Assembly: GCA_001466705.2 (NCBI GenBank) | Contig: LATX02000211.1 | Coordinates: 1,674,001-1,738,000 of the forward strand | From: Moniliophthora roreri | Lineage: Eukaryota > Basidiomycota > Agaricomycetes > Agaricales > Marasmiaceae | Direction of reading: 5' to 3' | Length of the DNA: 64,000 bases | In this document: positions 44,517-55,880 of the stretch, piece after piece | Layout of the letters: each line of letters opens with the position of its first letter | How positions within the stretch are numbered: the first letter of the stretch is position 1 | Translations under genes and position numbers: made by a program | Notes under the pieces: generated by a model | Database searches by the model: none | What the model was told of the DNA's origin: nothing | What the model saw: only the letters and a program-made list of their open reading frames with translations

Positions 44517-47500
44517 CATGCCTACCTCTAGCATTTTTGTGCTATCTATAATTTCATTTGCATCTGTGAGCCAGATAATAAGAGGGAAAGTGAAGATGAT
44601 ACAGATAAAGATGTTGCACCTCAGAGTTAACATTAGGGACTATCATGCAGCATTGTTTATAATGATGCTCATTCTCAGTCTCCATAACTAGAAATTCTTC
44701 CAGAGCACTTGGGCATGAGATCACAGACCAAGAAAGCAAAGAGGCAGCAAAGAGAAGGGATGAGATGGTAGAGCAGATGTAGCAGGATTATCTCCAATAT
44801 TAAGCAACTCATGGATATGACCAACTATTCAATTGAGAATATTGTAGACAGCATAGGTAGTAAATGAGTGATATGTATGTAAAGTAATAGTACCAAGAAG
44901 TGCAAAAGTTATAACTGGAGTATATCAAAGGTATAATGAAGTACTAATAATTAGCAATAACAAAATCATTGAGCTCATCCTGTACATAGTTAGTATGAAG
45001 GGACTTCTTCTCAATTGCAGCAAAGTGTCCATAATGCCAGAATCCTTCTAAAATATCTTGCAGATCAACTTTATATTATTGGTAGAAAAGTTCCCATCAT
45101 TCCAAAGCATCTTAATGGCCTTCTGTTGATGCTTTGGAGTGTTCTCAGCATTCATGGCAGTGGAGACACTATGAAGGGCACTGGCAACATCTAGGACAGC
45201 ATTGGCACTGTAAATATGCTTCCCATGCTTGGAACAAGGCACAGTCTCCAGAACATCAGATGTAGCATGTTCATGCTTGCAAGAGCTAGGCTTTAGTGTC
45301 TGCTGTAATGCCAATGCAAATTGCTCTCTCAATCCCTACTATCTGAACAGATGAATCCATATCTGATTCTATTTCAATCTGCTAGAAGCTCTAATCATGA
45401 CAAGAGGAAAGCAAATACAGTGTATTTCAGAAGCACTACAGATACATTTGAGGTGGAAGGATGCATAGGAGAAGTTGTTGTAGAGGAGAAAGCAAGGACC
45501 TGATAGAATCTGTCTTAACATCAGAATCAAATACAGAAGAAATATTGTGCTTACCTCTTTGTTGAAGCACATATCTGCATTCTACATTTATTGTGGACCA
45601 GAACACATCCTGTTATAGTGACATGAGAGTTCATCACACAATGACCTGACTCTGGAGACTGAACCAATCACAAGAGAGCTGCAGGCCATAATTCTAGCAC
45701 AGATGGTTGATCAGTTAGTTACCTCTCAGTCCTTAAAAAAATCTGGGTACTTTTCTCAGAGCACAGGCAACTTTCTGGACCAAGTTCAGGTTACTAAATG
45801 TCTCAGGCTGAATGAAGCCATTTGAGCCAAATTCCACTGCCCTCTTGGCCAATCATTAACTGCCCCTGCCATGCTCAGACATTTGCACAAGCAGATTCTG
45901 TAGTAGAGGCCATGGTATGACAAAGCCAAGGAATATTGAAAAAGCAGTGTATTTATTCAAACTCCCATATTGCAATATATTATGCTCAGCAGATTCAATT
46001 TGCTTTCTTCACATCAGAGCAAGAAAGATTTTTGCATTGAGGAAGTCCACAGCTAATGGAAAGTTCCCAAATGGCTTTGGGAGAAATAACAGCTAGAAGA
46101 CAGCACCCTGGAATGTGTCAATTGTTTATGATTTGAAAAAAAAAAAAAAAAACACTTCATGGTTACTTGACTTGATTAACTTATATTATTCCTGCACCTT
46201 CCACAGTTGGATAGCATTTTAAGCATCTTTTCTGAGTCTTGACTGTCTGCACTTCCCTGAAGAGTGAAAGATATGTAGAGACTTGCTTTTTGTGCTTCTG
46301 AGTATGGCCTTTATAGCAAAAGTGGGAACATTCTTTGGAAGTCTTTGTCCTAAAGACTGTAATGTAGTTCTCTAGCCATTATTCAAGTATCCCTCCTATT
46401 ACCATCTCATTTTCTTTTATGGCTAACTGATTGACCATGACTAGCCTAAGCAGATACATGCATACAATCTGTGATTTCTATCCTTTGCTTAGTTCTCACC
46501 AATGTTGTACTTGATTCTCTCATAATGAAAAGCATAAATTTGAAGCAACTCAAAAGATATGCACCTTCTTCAATCTTATTCCTTTCACTATATTGCATTA
46601 TTCAAAGGATTTTGTGACCTTGTTGTTCAAGGGAAGAAGTGCTCACAATGTTCTTAATGTGAATGCAAGCTATGATTCCTTAGAGCATCTGAGCTGCACC
46701 TTATCTGGAGACTCAAATAGATTCTAGCATCACAGGCTTTGAAGCACTAGGAAAGCATTCTAATTGCAAGATCAACCAAGTCAACCTTCATCACACAAAC
46801 ATGCAAAAGGTTATAACTAGGTTATGACTGGTTTTGGTGGGTTATAACTGTGGGAACCAGTTATAACCTCCTGGAGATGGGTTATAACCTTTTGCAGTTT
46901 TGTGCAATGTTGATATGGTGAGACTGATGACCATTTCTGGTTATTACTATATCCTCACCACTTTTCAGAAAAACACCAAAATTCCACTCTTAAAGAAGCT
47001 TCAGATGGACTTACAAGTAATTATATGGTCTGATTTGCAGAAGGCATGTCACTCTCTTTGTACCCAAAACTAGATGGGCTGGAAACAGCCCACAAACTCA
47101 TTTTTTCAATTGGGGTTTTAACTGTTGTCAAATAGTGCCAGCTTCCATGTAAGCAGACTTTGTCTTTTTTTTTTTTTTTTTTTGCTTATTACCAGACAAA
47201 GATTACTTACTAATTGACAGACTGCCCACTATTGATTCTAAGTGTAAGGCTGTTCATTTTCATGTCAGAGTCAACTCTTAGCCTTAAGAAGTAGTGTCTC
47301 CTTACCAAAACTGATGTGAAACTAACTCTTTGGTTTGGGAAACACATACTTCATCCATCTCAACCATAGTTAGGTGACCAGGTGATGTTCAAGCACTTTT
47401 GCAGGTGCATAAGATAGCATGACTGGTTGGGAACAAATGAGCAAAGGGAGCCACTTATTCCTATCTTCCACCAGTTGATTATGCAGACCTTAAAATGCTT

Positions 47501-48340
47501 CATTCTGAATTTACTGCCAGAATGCTTGATTATACTACTATGAGAGAAGCTGTATGAATTCCCTCAGGTAGCCTCAAACCTCACTGAACAAGTTTTGGGA
47601 CCTTGAAGGAATGGAACTGGGTGCAGTTGCCCAGCAAATCAAGTGCAAATTGATTAGTGCAGATCCTGGATAATTATGGTAGAAAGGCCTTCTTACAGCT
47701 GTTTTGCCCTATCACTAACTGTATATGGAAAACATGTCATACAGAATACTTTATTCTCAGTGTTCCTGCTTCTTGACACAGTGAGATTGATACCAAGATT
47801 ACTGGGGAAATGTTTTGTTCTGCATTCCAGACAAGAACCAACTCCAGAGACTGATGCCAGAAGTTACAAGAAGTCCACCTTGCCTTAACAATGGGTTAAT
47901 AAATATTTCAGTGAGTGGTACTACCAAGACCTCTGCACTCTTATTGAAAATGTAGTGGGTGGGAAAGGGTGATGAGCATCAGAAGTCCCCAAACTTTTCT
48001 TGACACAACTTTTCATCTCTTTCCCAAATTGTGGCTGTACTTGACTCACTTGAGCTGGAATGGCTTGACAGCATTGCCAATCCTTTTGCCATTGTTTTCA
48101 ACAATTCTGCATGGTCTCCAGAACTCAGTCTCTTGAGAGTTTTGCAGAGGTACATGCCATAGACACACTGATCCACAATTCCACCAACTGACTCTATTGC
48201 AGGATAGCCTTGCAAGCGAACTTCTCTGCTGCGCATCTGCACTAATGAATTCTCACACTAGCCCACATAGAAAAGTGTGCAAGTTTGTGAGAGAAAACAA
48301 TGAGTTAACAATAATAACTTGACTGAGCAATATTTTTTTT
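44517..48340. repeat. Interspersed repeat X, copy 2
   Basis: Uninterrupted counterpart of 18,780-22,681 plus 33,010-34,700. It keeps the empty insertion site of the Mutator-like element (GGTGAGACT at 46,918-46,926) but carries its own small insertion at about 46,788-46,910. The minus-strand remnant at 45,048-45,332 (ALHSVSTAMNAENTPKHQQK) resembles Myb/SANT-type accessory proteins of DNA transposons. Long poly-A and poly-T runs occur near 46,137 and 47,166. Confidence 0.7.
46788..46910. mobile_element. MITE with GGTTATAAC-containing inverted repeats
   Basis: About 123 bp, absent from the matching place in repeat X copy 1. The ends are inverted repeats containing tgcaaaaggttataac. Internal gttataac words are also repeated. 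It encodes nothing. Confidence 0.65.
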
Positions 48341-49847
48341 TGCTTACCACATCAGCAAAGCTACACCTGCATTTCTGGTGTTCCATGCATTACTTGTATT
48401 TCAGCTTCAGAGGGAGAACGCAAGTCAATGCACTAAAGCAGATACAATTCAACAGCTATATTGAAAGGCGGGAGTGTGGAAGCAGAAGGATGGAGAGCAA
48501 GCAGAACTCAAAATTCCAAGCATCAACAAGAGCACATGAGAGGCCAAACCTTTATGTTGAACCATCATTGCGGTAATATGTCTAACCTAGAAAAGACCCA
48601 CTTTTATTCATTTTACACTACTTTTGAATTGGAACACTTTAATATGACACCAGATAACGGGTAATAAGAACTAGAGTGAGCCCACTCTGCTAGTCATTGC
48701 CTTAGAGAAGCTATGGTACCTTGGAAAGTACAAAGAGCTATATGATACGCTATACAGAGGTGTCAAAGCTGTACTTCCTGACTTATCTATGTATCAGATC
48801 TAAAATGGATCACTCCCAAAACCTGTAGAGAACCTAACTATGGCCTAATGAATGCATTGGCTAGTTAACCAAGCTCTCAAAGTGCTATCAAGGGGATTTT
48901 AATTTCTACTTTACCTTTCTATGATATCTGCAAAGTGCAATCTGCAGTCAAACAGTACAGAGGTACTTAGAGGAGATGTCAAAACAGAAAGATGACTTAG
49001 AACAGGAACGANAATTCCACCAACTGACTCTATTGCAGGATAGCCTTGCAAGCGAACTTCTCTGCTGCGCATCTGCACTAATGAATTCTCACACTAGCCC
49101 ACATAGAAAAGTGTGCAAGTTTGTGAGAGAAAACAATGAGTTAACAATAATAACTTGACTGAGCAATATTTTTTTTTGCTTACCACATCAGCAAAGCTAC
49201 ACCTGCATTTCTGGTGTTCCATGCATTACTTGTATTTCAGCTTCAGAGGGAGAACGCAAGTCAATGCACTAAAGCAGATACAATTCAACAGCTATATTGA
49301 AAGGCGGGAGTGTGGAAGCAGAAGGATGGAGAGCAAGCAGAACTCAAAATTCCAAGCATCAACAAGAGCACATGAGAGGCCAAACCTTTATGTTGAACCA
49401 TCATTGCGGTAATATGTCTAACCTAGAAAAGACCCACTTTTATTCATTTTACACTACTTTTGAATTGGAACACTTTAATATGACACCAGATAACGGGTAA
49501 TAAGAACTAGAGTGAGCCCACTCTGCTAGTCATTGCCTTAGAGAAGCTATGGTACCTTGGAAAGTACAAAGAGCTATATGATACGCTATACAGAGGTGTC
49601 AAAGCTGTACTTCCTGACTTATCTATGTATCAGATCTAAAATGGATCACTCCCAAAACCTGTAGAGAACCTAACTATGGCCTAATGAATGCATTGGCTAG
49701 TTAACCAAGCTCTCAAAGTGCTATCAAGGGGATTTTAATTTCTACTTTACCTTTCTATGATATCTGCAAAGTGCAATCTGCAGTCAAACAGTACAGAGGT
49801 ACTTAGAGGAGATGTCAAAACAGAAAGATGACTTAGAACAGGAACGA
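48177..49847. repeat. Exact 835-bp direct repeat around a single N (probable assembly artefact)
   Basis: 48,177-49,011 and 49,013-49,847 have equal length and read identically wherever compared, separated by the N at 49,012. The repeat spans the junction between repeat X and element Y, which is further evidence for an unmerged contig overlap. Confidence 0.9.
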
Positions 49848-50748
49848 TCATAGAATGATCCTCCTCTGAAGTCAATATACAGATCAGAGTCAAAGCAGGC
49901 AATCTCTTAATAAAGAATTCACTGGTGGCTAAACAATATGCAATAACCTAACTAGTTATAAGGTCATCTTGGAATGATGGAACTCACTTCCAAAGGACAT
50001 CCACTACCTACAGACAGATACCACGAGACATACAAAGAATATCTAAACACATAAGAAGTCCTAAATAAGACTGAGCGTGCACTGTCAAAGGAGATAGGAA
50101 CAGTAGCAGCATGTTCCGACCTTGGAAACTTTGGCATCTAGGCCTCTACCGATGTGAGGATACTGGAATGGGAAATGCTGTAAAGAGATGGGATGGATAC
50201 AGCCATCCACTCATAGATACCCAACTTAGAAAAAGAGAAAATACAAATTATAGAGCCCAGAATGCCTGGAAACATAGATACCCACATGGATATGGTTGGA
50301 TACCCTAGTGGCCAGACTCTGTGACATCTGAATATTCCCTCTTTTAGTATCTCCATCACTTATTTATCATTTCCTGAATTATCGGACATTATTTATATTT
50401 TTCTGTAGATATATTCCTTGGACTGTATATAAGGACAGCTAGATATTTGTACATGCTCAAGTAACTCTGCCCCCTCCGATTGTGAATACATGAAGAGTTT
50501 GTTTGGTGTATAAATTTGTGTGTTTGGATATAAACTCTTTTTAAAAACCCATATATACTCCTCTGGAGGTGAACACTTTGAAGTAGATTGCTTCCATAAG
50601 AGAGAGAATCAACCTAGCTAAGGGTTTTGTTGGCATTCTAAGTGCAGTAACTCTGATCATGTCGATTCACACTTGCACAACAAACTGAGTTAGACTTTTG
50701 GAGGTTATCTTTTGGGTAGTTTTCCACTAGTCTTATTCTTAGACAAAT
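48576..50748. mobile_element. TA-flanked mariner-like element Y, copy 3
   Basis: It starts ATATGTCTAACC and ends GACAAAT, with TA at 48,574-48,575 and 50,749-50,750. About 836 bp of its apparent length comes from the false duplication at the N, leaving about 1.34 kb. No coding region is seen. Confidence 0.65.
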
Positions 50749-50750
50749 TA

Positions 50751-51485
50751 GCAGAGCCTGCCCCCAACAACCTTGATTTTCCTCACCCAGAAAGTGATAT
50801 CACAATGATCTTCATCCCCACTGTATGAGCCAATTTGATGATTCTGTCAAGGATCAACCAATGACTTTCAAGACTCAAGCCTACAACTTCAAGGTTCTCT
50901 TCAATGCTCTAGCTCTCAAGCCATCTGCAGTGGTCAAATGCTTTGGTCTTGCCTACTCAGCCCTACTAGGTTCTATGGCTTGGCTCTCCAGCTGACTTTC
51001 AGTGACTAATAGGTTTTTTTCAGCATTATGATTCCACCTCGCAGTCGGAATCACATCAACAAAAATGGCAGGGTGTAGGATATGACAAATTTGAGAGGAC
51101 TTCGAACCAGGTGTGTTGTACTTATATCTGCTGGTGCATTTGGTCTGACAAATTGGCAATAGCCAGTCCCAAACAACCTCAAGATGGTCACCTGTAACGC
51201 AGTTGCCATGCCACAGGCTTCTACCCGGACAGAAATCAGCTGGCCAACCTTACCTGTATTGACGACTGTGTTACACCGTCAATCAGCTGTGGCAGCGTAT
51301 CCTTAGTATGGCATTTACGGATTGAATGATAGGTAATTTTGTGTATTGTAAGTGTATTTTATGGTATTGTACAATATCGGGACCTTGTTGTGCAATACCA
51401 TCACATACGAGCGGAATTGGTATTGAAAAAGCCGATTTCCGCATTTTAGAATACAAATAATACAATTGTAGCTTTGCTGATGCAT
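50751..51485. other. Right edge of the second repeat block
   Basis: CpG content recovers from about 51,040. An inverted word pair around 51,350-51,450 (ggtattgtacaata and tgcaatacc) suggests a small hairpin or MITE remnant. No gene is recognised. Confidence 0.4.
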
Positions 51486-54400
51486 CCGCCGCGACACCTG
51501 GAACGACGACACCATTGGATAGGGCCTAGGACGACCTGAGCGGGTCATCTAGCTAGCAATGAATTCAATTGGGCATATTGACAGGTACCTACCGGCATCA
51601 ATGACAAGCTTCTTCGCGAAGATCGCAAAGTTAACCTGAGCCTGCGAATTATGGTACCGATCTCGCTGTCAAGTAATTTCATGCATCCGCTCCCGCCGCT
51701 CCCAGGTTCCACCACCGTCCTCCTCTCATCTTCTAGCATTGCAAGTCCCTAACATACTTGACCTGGAATCTTGTTTGGGGAGCTCTTTTGGAGCTCTTCG
51801 TATCGTTGGCGTCAGCTGTGAGGTGTCACATGAAATCATACGCTTATTCAATTTCCGACCCCTGGCATCGCCTTTCGCTTCAGAATTCGGTGTTATGTAT
51901 ATAGAACCCAGATAAGTAAGTGGACCCAGATAGGACACGAGATAGACAGCTCGATTGGTATCATCACAAATAAGTATCACCGCGGCCGCTGTCAGTCCCG
52001 ACTTTTTTTTTAAATTCAGTCACAAGAATACTAATACTAAACCTCTACTCTCTTCTTCCTCCACCACCATGTCGCAATCAACGCATTTCCTGGACCACCA
52101 AGCTCTTTTCAAGCATCCACGGTATTTCGGTCAGTATTCACCTTCTTTCTATTTCTATTTGCCTACGCGTACACTAACACACTTCCCACAGCACAAATCG
52201 AGTCACCATCTACACTTCCAAGTGAAGAAGAGTACGCAGGCAAGCCATGGCACGACGTGGTATACGACGTTGCCTCGAGGTTGGTTGGGACGGGATATCA
52301 ACTTGAGAAGCCGAAAGAGTGGGAGAACCCGATTGGAGACGAACTTCAGGTATTTGATGCGTTGACGCAGGTACGTGTTCGTATTATAACTACTTGTGGA
52401 ATAATTCCAGTTAACCTTCTATGGTAGATTTTACCAAAATTATCCGACCAGTCCATCTTTTACTGGCATCGGTCTGCTAGAGCACTTGCTGCGTTATTGG
52501 AGAGTGCAAAGTATCCAGTCAAGGCTCAGACAAGTCACCTTGTCGTACGTCTGCCCCCAATCCCTTTCTTCCTCATCTACTCACAGCTCAAACTTTATTT
52601 AGTTCTGGTGGGCACGTCTCGGCGGTTTGAATGGTGTCACCAAACTTGGACGCACAAAGCCCGCACGAACCATGTGGGTCCGAGATGGGTCAAATACCGA
52701 AGTCTCTTGGGTCATCCCACACAAAACATCTCCAGATGAAACTGGGAACCGACATGTACGGTTTGCTATCGACCCATTCCACCCAGAATCCGGGCTACGA
52801 CTGGCAGGCGGTGCAGTAATCGATTGGTTATGGGGTTGGGGATCAATGGGGTTGGTAGAGAACGACGAAGGCACCAAGGATTGGAAAGAGATCATCGAGA
52901 AATGGCTATTCCCGGAGATTCCCAACTCGGAATGGGTTGTTGGCGATTGTCATTATGCTATTGGTACGCGTGTGGTGGTTCTCGAGGGTCTATCTTTCTG
53001 ATCTTTTTCTTCTATAGCATTCGACCTCGAACCGTCAGGATTGATTCAATTAAAGTCATACTACGTTCCACCGAGGAAACCTCTAACGCCTGACGGACCC
53101 ATACCAAAAGCTGGAACTATAATCGCGAACCCAAAAACTCTGCATCCCATTGAGACCCTGTTACCACTGCTACACCCGTCTCTGAAAGAACCGTTCGACC
53201 TGCTCACGGACTACTTTACTGACGAAGGTGTGGAAAAGAGCGGACTTAGGTTCTTGGCTATCGCGTGTGATGTTACAAAGGAGGCAAACAATCGCCTGAA
53301 GGTTTGTCTCTCCGTTTTTCCGTACTCAATTCAGGTGTTGATGGCTTCCTTCCTTCTTGTAGCTGTACATGTGGCCCACGATTGCCCACTCTTTGAACGA
53401 TACTATCCGAGACCTGACCTTGGGTGGAAGGATCCAAGGGCCAGGGATAGACGATGCAATCGCCAACGTCCGTAAGCTATATAAACGGCTGTTCCCAGGA
53501 AATGGAGACGATGACAAGATGGTTCCGAGGGACGGCGGTATAGGTGGTCTTTCGTTCTACTACGAGCTGATTGTTGGCGAGAAGTACCCTGCTTCAAAGG
53601 TATGTCTGTCCGGATTCTGGCTATTTACATATGACGTTCAACGGTACTGCAGGCATACTTTGACATGTCAAACTATGGTATCAATGACTACGAGACGACT
53701 AAATCCGTTGAGGCCTTCTTTGCTGACGTTGGTAAACCAGGTGTCAGCGGTAAAGAGGGATGGTATACGAACTCTGTACAACGTACCTGGTACGTTCCTC
53801 TCTATCTATTCACGAGTGCTATAACGCTGAAGGTTTCTCTGTTATCCTACAGTCCACACCGTCCGCTCTCGTCTCGTTCCGGCGCACAGACAGGCGTTAC
53901 GTTTGGTATGAAACCCAAAGGATGGCAGATCACTGGGTACATCACCACGGAGGTGTACGCTCCAGAGAGAGGAATTGGAACCGTGGATGGTAAACATGTG
54001 GTGAAGAAGACCGGAGAAGAACCCGACTACACTTGGGACGAGTTGGTCAAGGAATTTTACAAAATTTTCGTCGGCTGAATATGGTAGTTTTAGTCTGTCA
54101 CATAGATAATTTTTTGCAACACCTGATACCGCGCCGCGGCGAGGTCTTGATTTCCACGTTTGATCTCCATCATTCCTTCGGCGCTAAGATCCTTTCACTG
54201 ACCCCCTTGGTCACTTTTCATATCTGTGAAAAACCCTGCAAAGGGGAAGCTTTAGGTGCTTCGAGTTCCGATCGTAAACTGCATCACATCGTACTGATCA
54301 ACTTTTATGGATGGACAGGAAATTGAACTTCCGGTGCTACGGATTTCAGCTCAAATGAGCTGCAGAGAGTTTGCGCCCAATTGACGATCGTATGTTTTTC

Positions 54401-54533
54401 AGACTTTCCGTATAGACTTTCCGTATGTTTGTACGGTCGACATTCAAGGCACGGTTGCAAAGTAATGGAGGCGTGCATCAAACGATCAAAAACGCATGCT
54501 GGTTACTTGTACTTCTTGGGTCACTTTCACCTG
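51486..54533 (+). repeat. Segmental duplication, copy B (prenyltransferase gene and flanks)
   Basis: Second copy of the 35,291-38,393 segment, in the same orientation. Differences are scattered substitutions and small indels in introns and flanks, plus a two-codon insertion in exon 5. Confidence 0.85.
52069..54078 (+). CDS. DMATS-type aromatic prenyltransferase, copy B
   Basis: Close paralogue of copy A with the same eight-exon structure: 52069-52129, 52192-52370, 52428-52544, 52603-52963, 53018-53301, 53363-53599, 53653-53789 and 53853-54078, giving 533 aa. Seven exons have exactly the same length as in copy A; exon 5 is 6 nt longer (DEG in place of a single Gly region). The same signatures are present (FWWARLGGLNG, QLKSYYVPP, RLKLYMWP, YFDMSNYGINDYE). 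At the exon 6-7 junction Lys-Val-Tyr of copy A is Lys-Ala-Tyr here. The TATTTAAG of copy A's promoter is replaced by unrelated sequence, so expression may differ. No stop or frameshift, so both copies look functional. Confidence 0.87.
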
Positions 54534-54874
54534 GATATTCTTGTGTTTTTTTCCGACCCCGTCGGTGAACGAGGTCAAAGAATACTGAGTGGGTGCCTTC
54601 ATTATATGATGAATGAGATTTGATGCCTCTGCCAAACAGTTTCCATCGGACTCGTGGTCGAAATGAGGTAAAGAATACTGCCTGCCCATTGTTCCTACTT
54701 TGCTTAAGCGAGAGCCTTCTCGCACCGATTTACAGGCGCTGCATAATCATTACTGTCTAGGCACGTCATATCCTACGATCTAATGCACAGGCTACACCAC
54801 CCCATGACTGCGGTTGCTCCGCTATATATCGCGACAAACCGAAAGCCTTTGACCTTTTGTCCCAACTCCCCATC
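54079..54874. other. Intergenic region between prenyltransferase B and the methyltransferase gene
   Basis: Contains the shared 3' flank up to about 54,533, then unique sequence. TATATA at 54,823-54,828, about 50 bases before the next ATG, is a plausible TATA element. No gene is seen. Confidence 0.45.
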
Positions 54875-55691
54875 ATGAACCGCGAATCCAAGAACAACTC
54901 CCTTACCAGCCGCATCGTTCTTCTCTTCTTTCGTGCTCTCGACATTCCTATCCAATATCATCTCCTCGCCCATGATCTCGGTGCACCCCTCATCACCACC
55001 TTTGGTGGCACACCACTTTCACATCCACTGGAACCTGGATTAACACCATACCGCCTAATCATCTTCCTCATGGCATCTATAGCCGTGATAAAACATACCT
55101 ACTGGGTCCTCCGCATCTCCCGCCAAGAACTCACACCTTTTGCCTCATTCAGTATCGCCATCCTCGAATCCAGCACTAGCATCCTCAACACCCTCTTCTT
55201 CATATGCACCGCTACATCCGTGATAAACCTTCCTTCAAAAGACGAATACAACCTCTTCTCTGCACGATTACTCGTCGGAGGTATCCTTTTCGTTATTGGT
55301 ATATCAACAGAATGGATCGCAGAGGAGCAAAGAAGGGTGTTCAAACAAGATGTTAGGAACGCTGGGAAACCTTTTATGGGAGGCTTTTTTGGTCTCGTAC
55401 GACATCCGAATTATGGAGGGTATACGATTTGGCGGACGGGGTTTGCTTTGGCGTGTGCGGGTTGGATATGGGGTGTGGTGGTGTTTGTGTTGTTCGTGCT
55501 GCAGTTTAATATGGGGTCCATACCCGAGTTGGATGCATATTGTTCGAAAAGGGTGAGTGTGTGTGTCTCTCTCTCTTATTTCACGAAAACGCGTAATGAT
55601 GACTGATGGGGATGTGCCTTTTTAGTATGGGAAGATGTGGGTAGAGTATAAGAGAAAGGTTTCGTATAAGCTATTACCAGGGATCCTTTGA
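54875..55691 (+). CDS. ICMT/DUF1295-like integral membrane protein
   Basis: This family includes isoprenylcysteine carboxyl methyltransferases and related membrane methyltransferases or reductases. Exons are 54875-55552 and 55626-55691, giving 247 aa. The protein has several hydrophobic helices (for example YRLIIFLMASIAVI, RLLVGGILFVIGI, WGVVVFVLFVLQF). The family core follows: EEQRRVFKQDV, then GLVRHPNYGGYTIWRTG (about 174-190), where the RHPNY motif marks the cofactor site. The tail is YCSKRYGKMWVEYKRKV and LLPGIL. It lies directly downstream of a prenyltransferase gene, so a role in a shared pathway is plausible. The exact reaction cannot be told from the sequence. Confidence 0.78.
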
Positions 55692-55880
55692 TTGTTAGCT
55701 GCCCTCGGAACTGGACTACAGTAAAACCTCTTATGTATTACTGCGTTACAACATAAAATACACTTGTCGATGAATGTGGTTGAGTGTGAGTATTACAAGA
55801 ATGCAAGGGTTGAGGATAACGATCGTCGGTAATATATATATATGATTCGATTCGTGTCGCAACTAACAAGGGCCCTTCAA

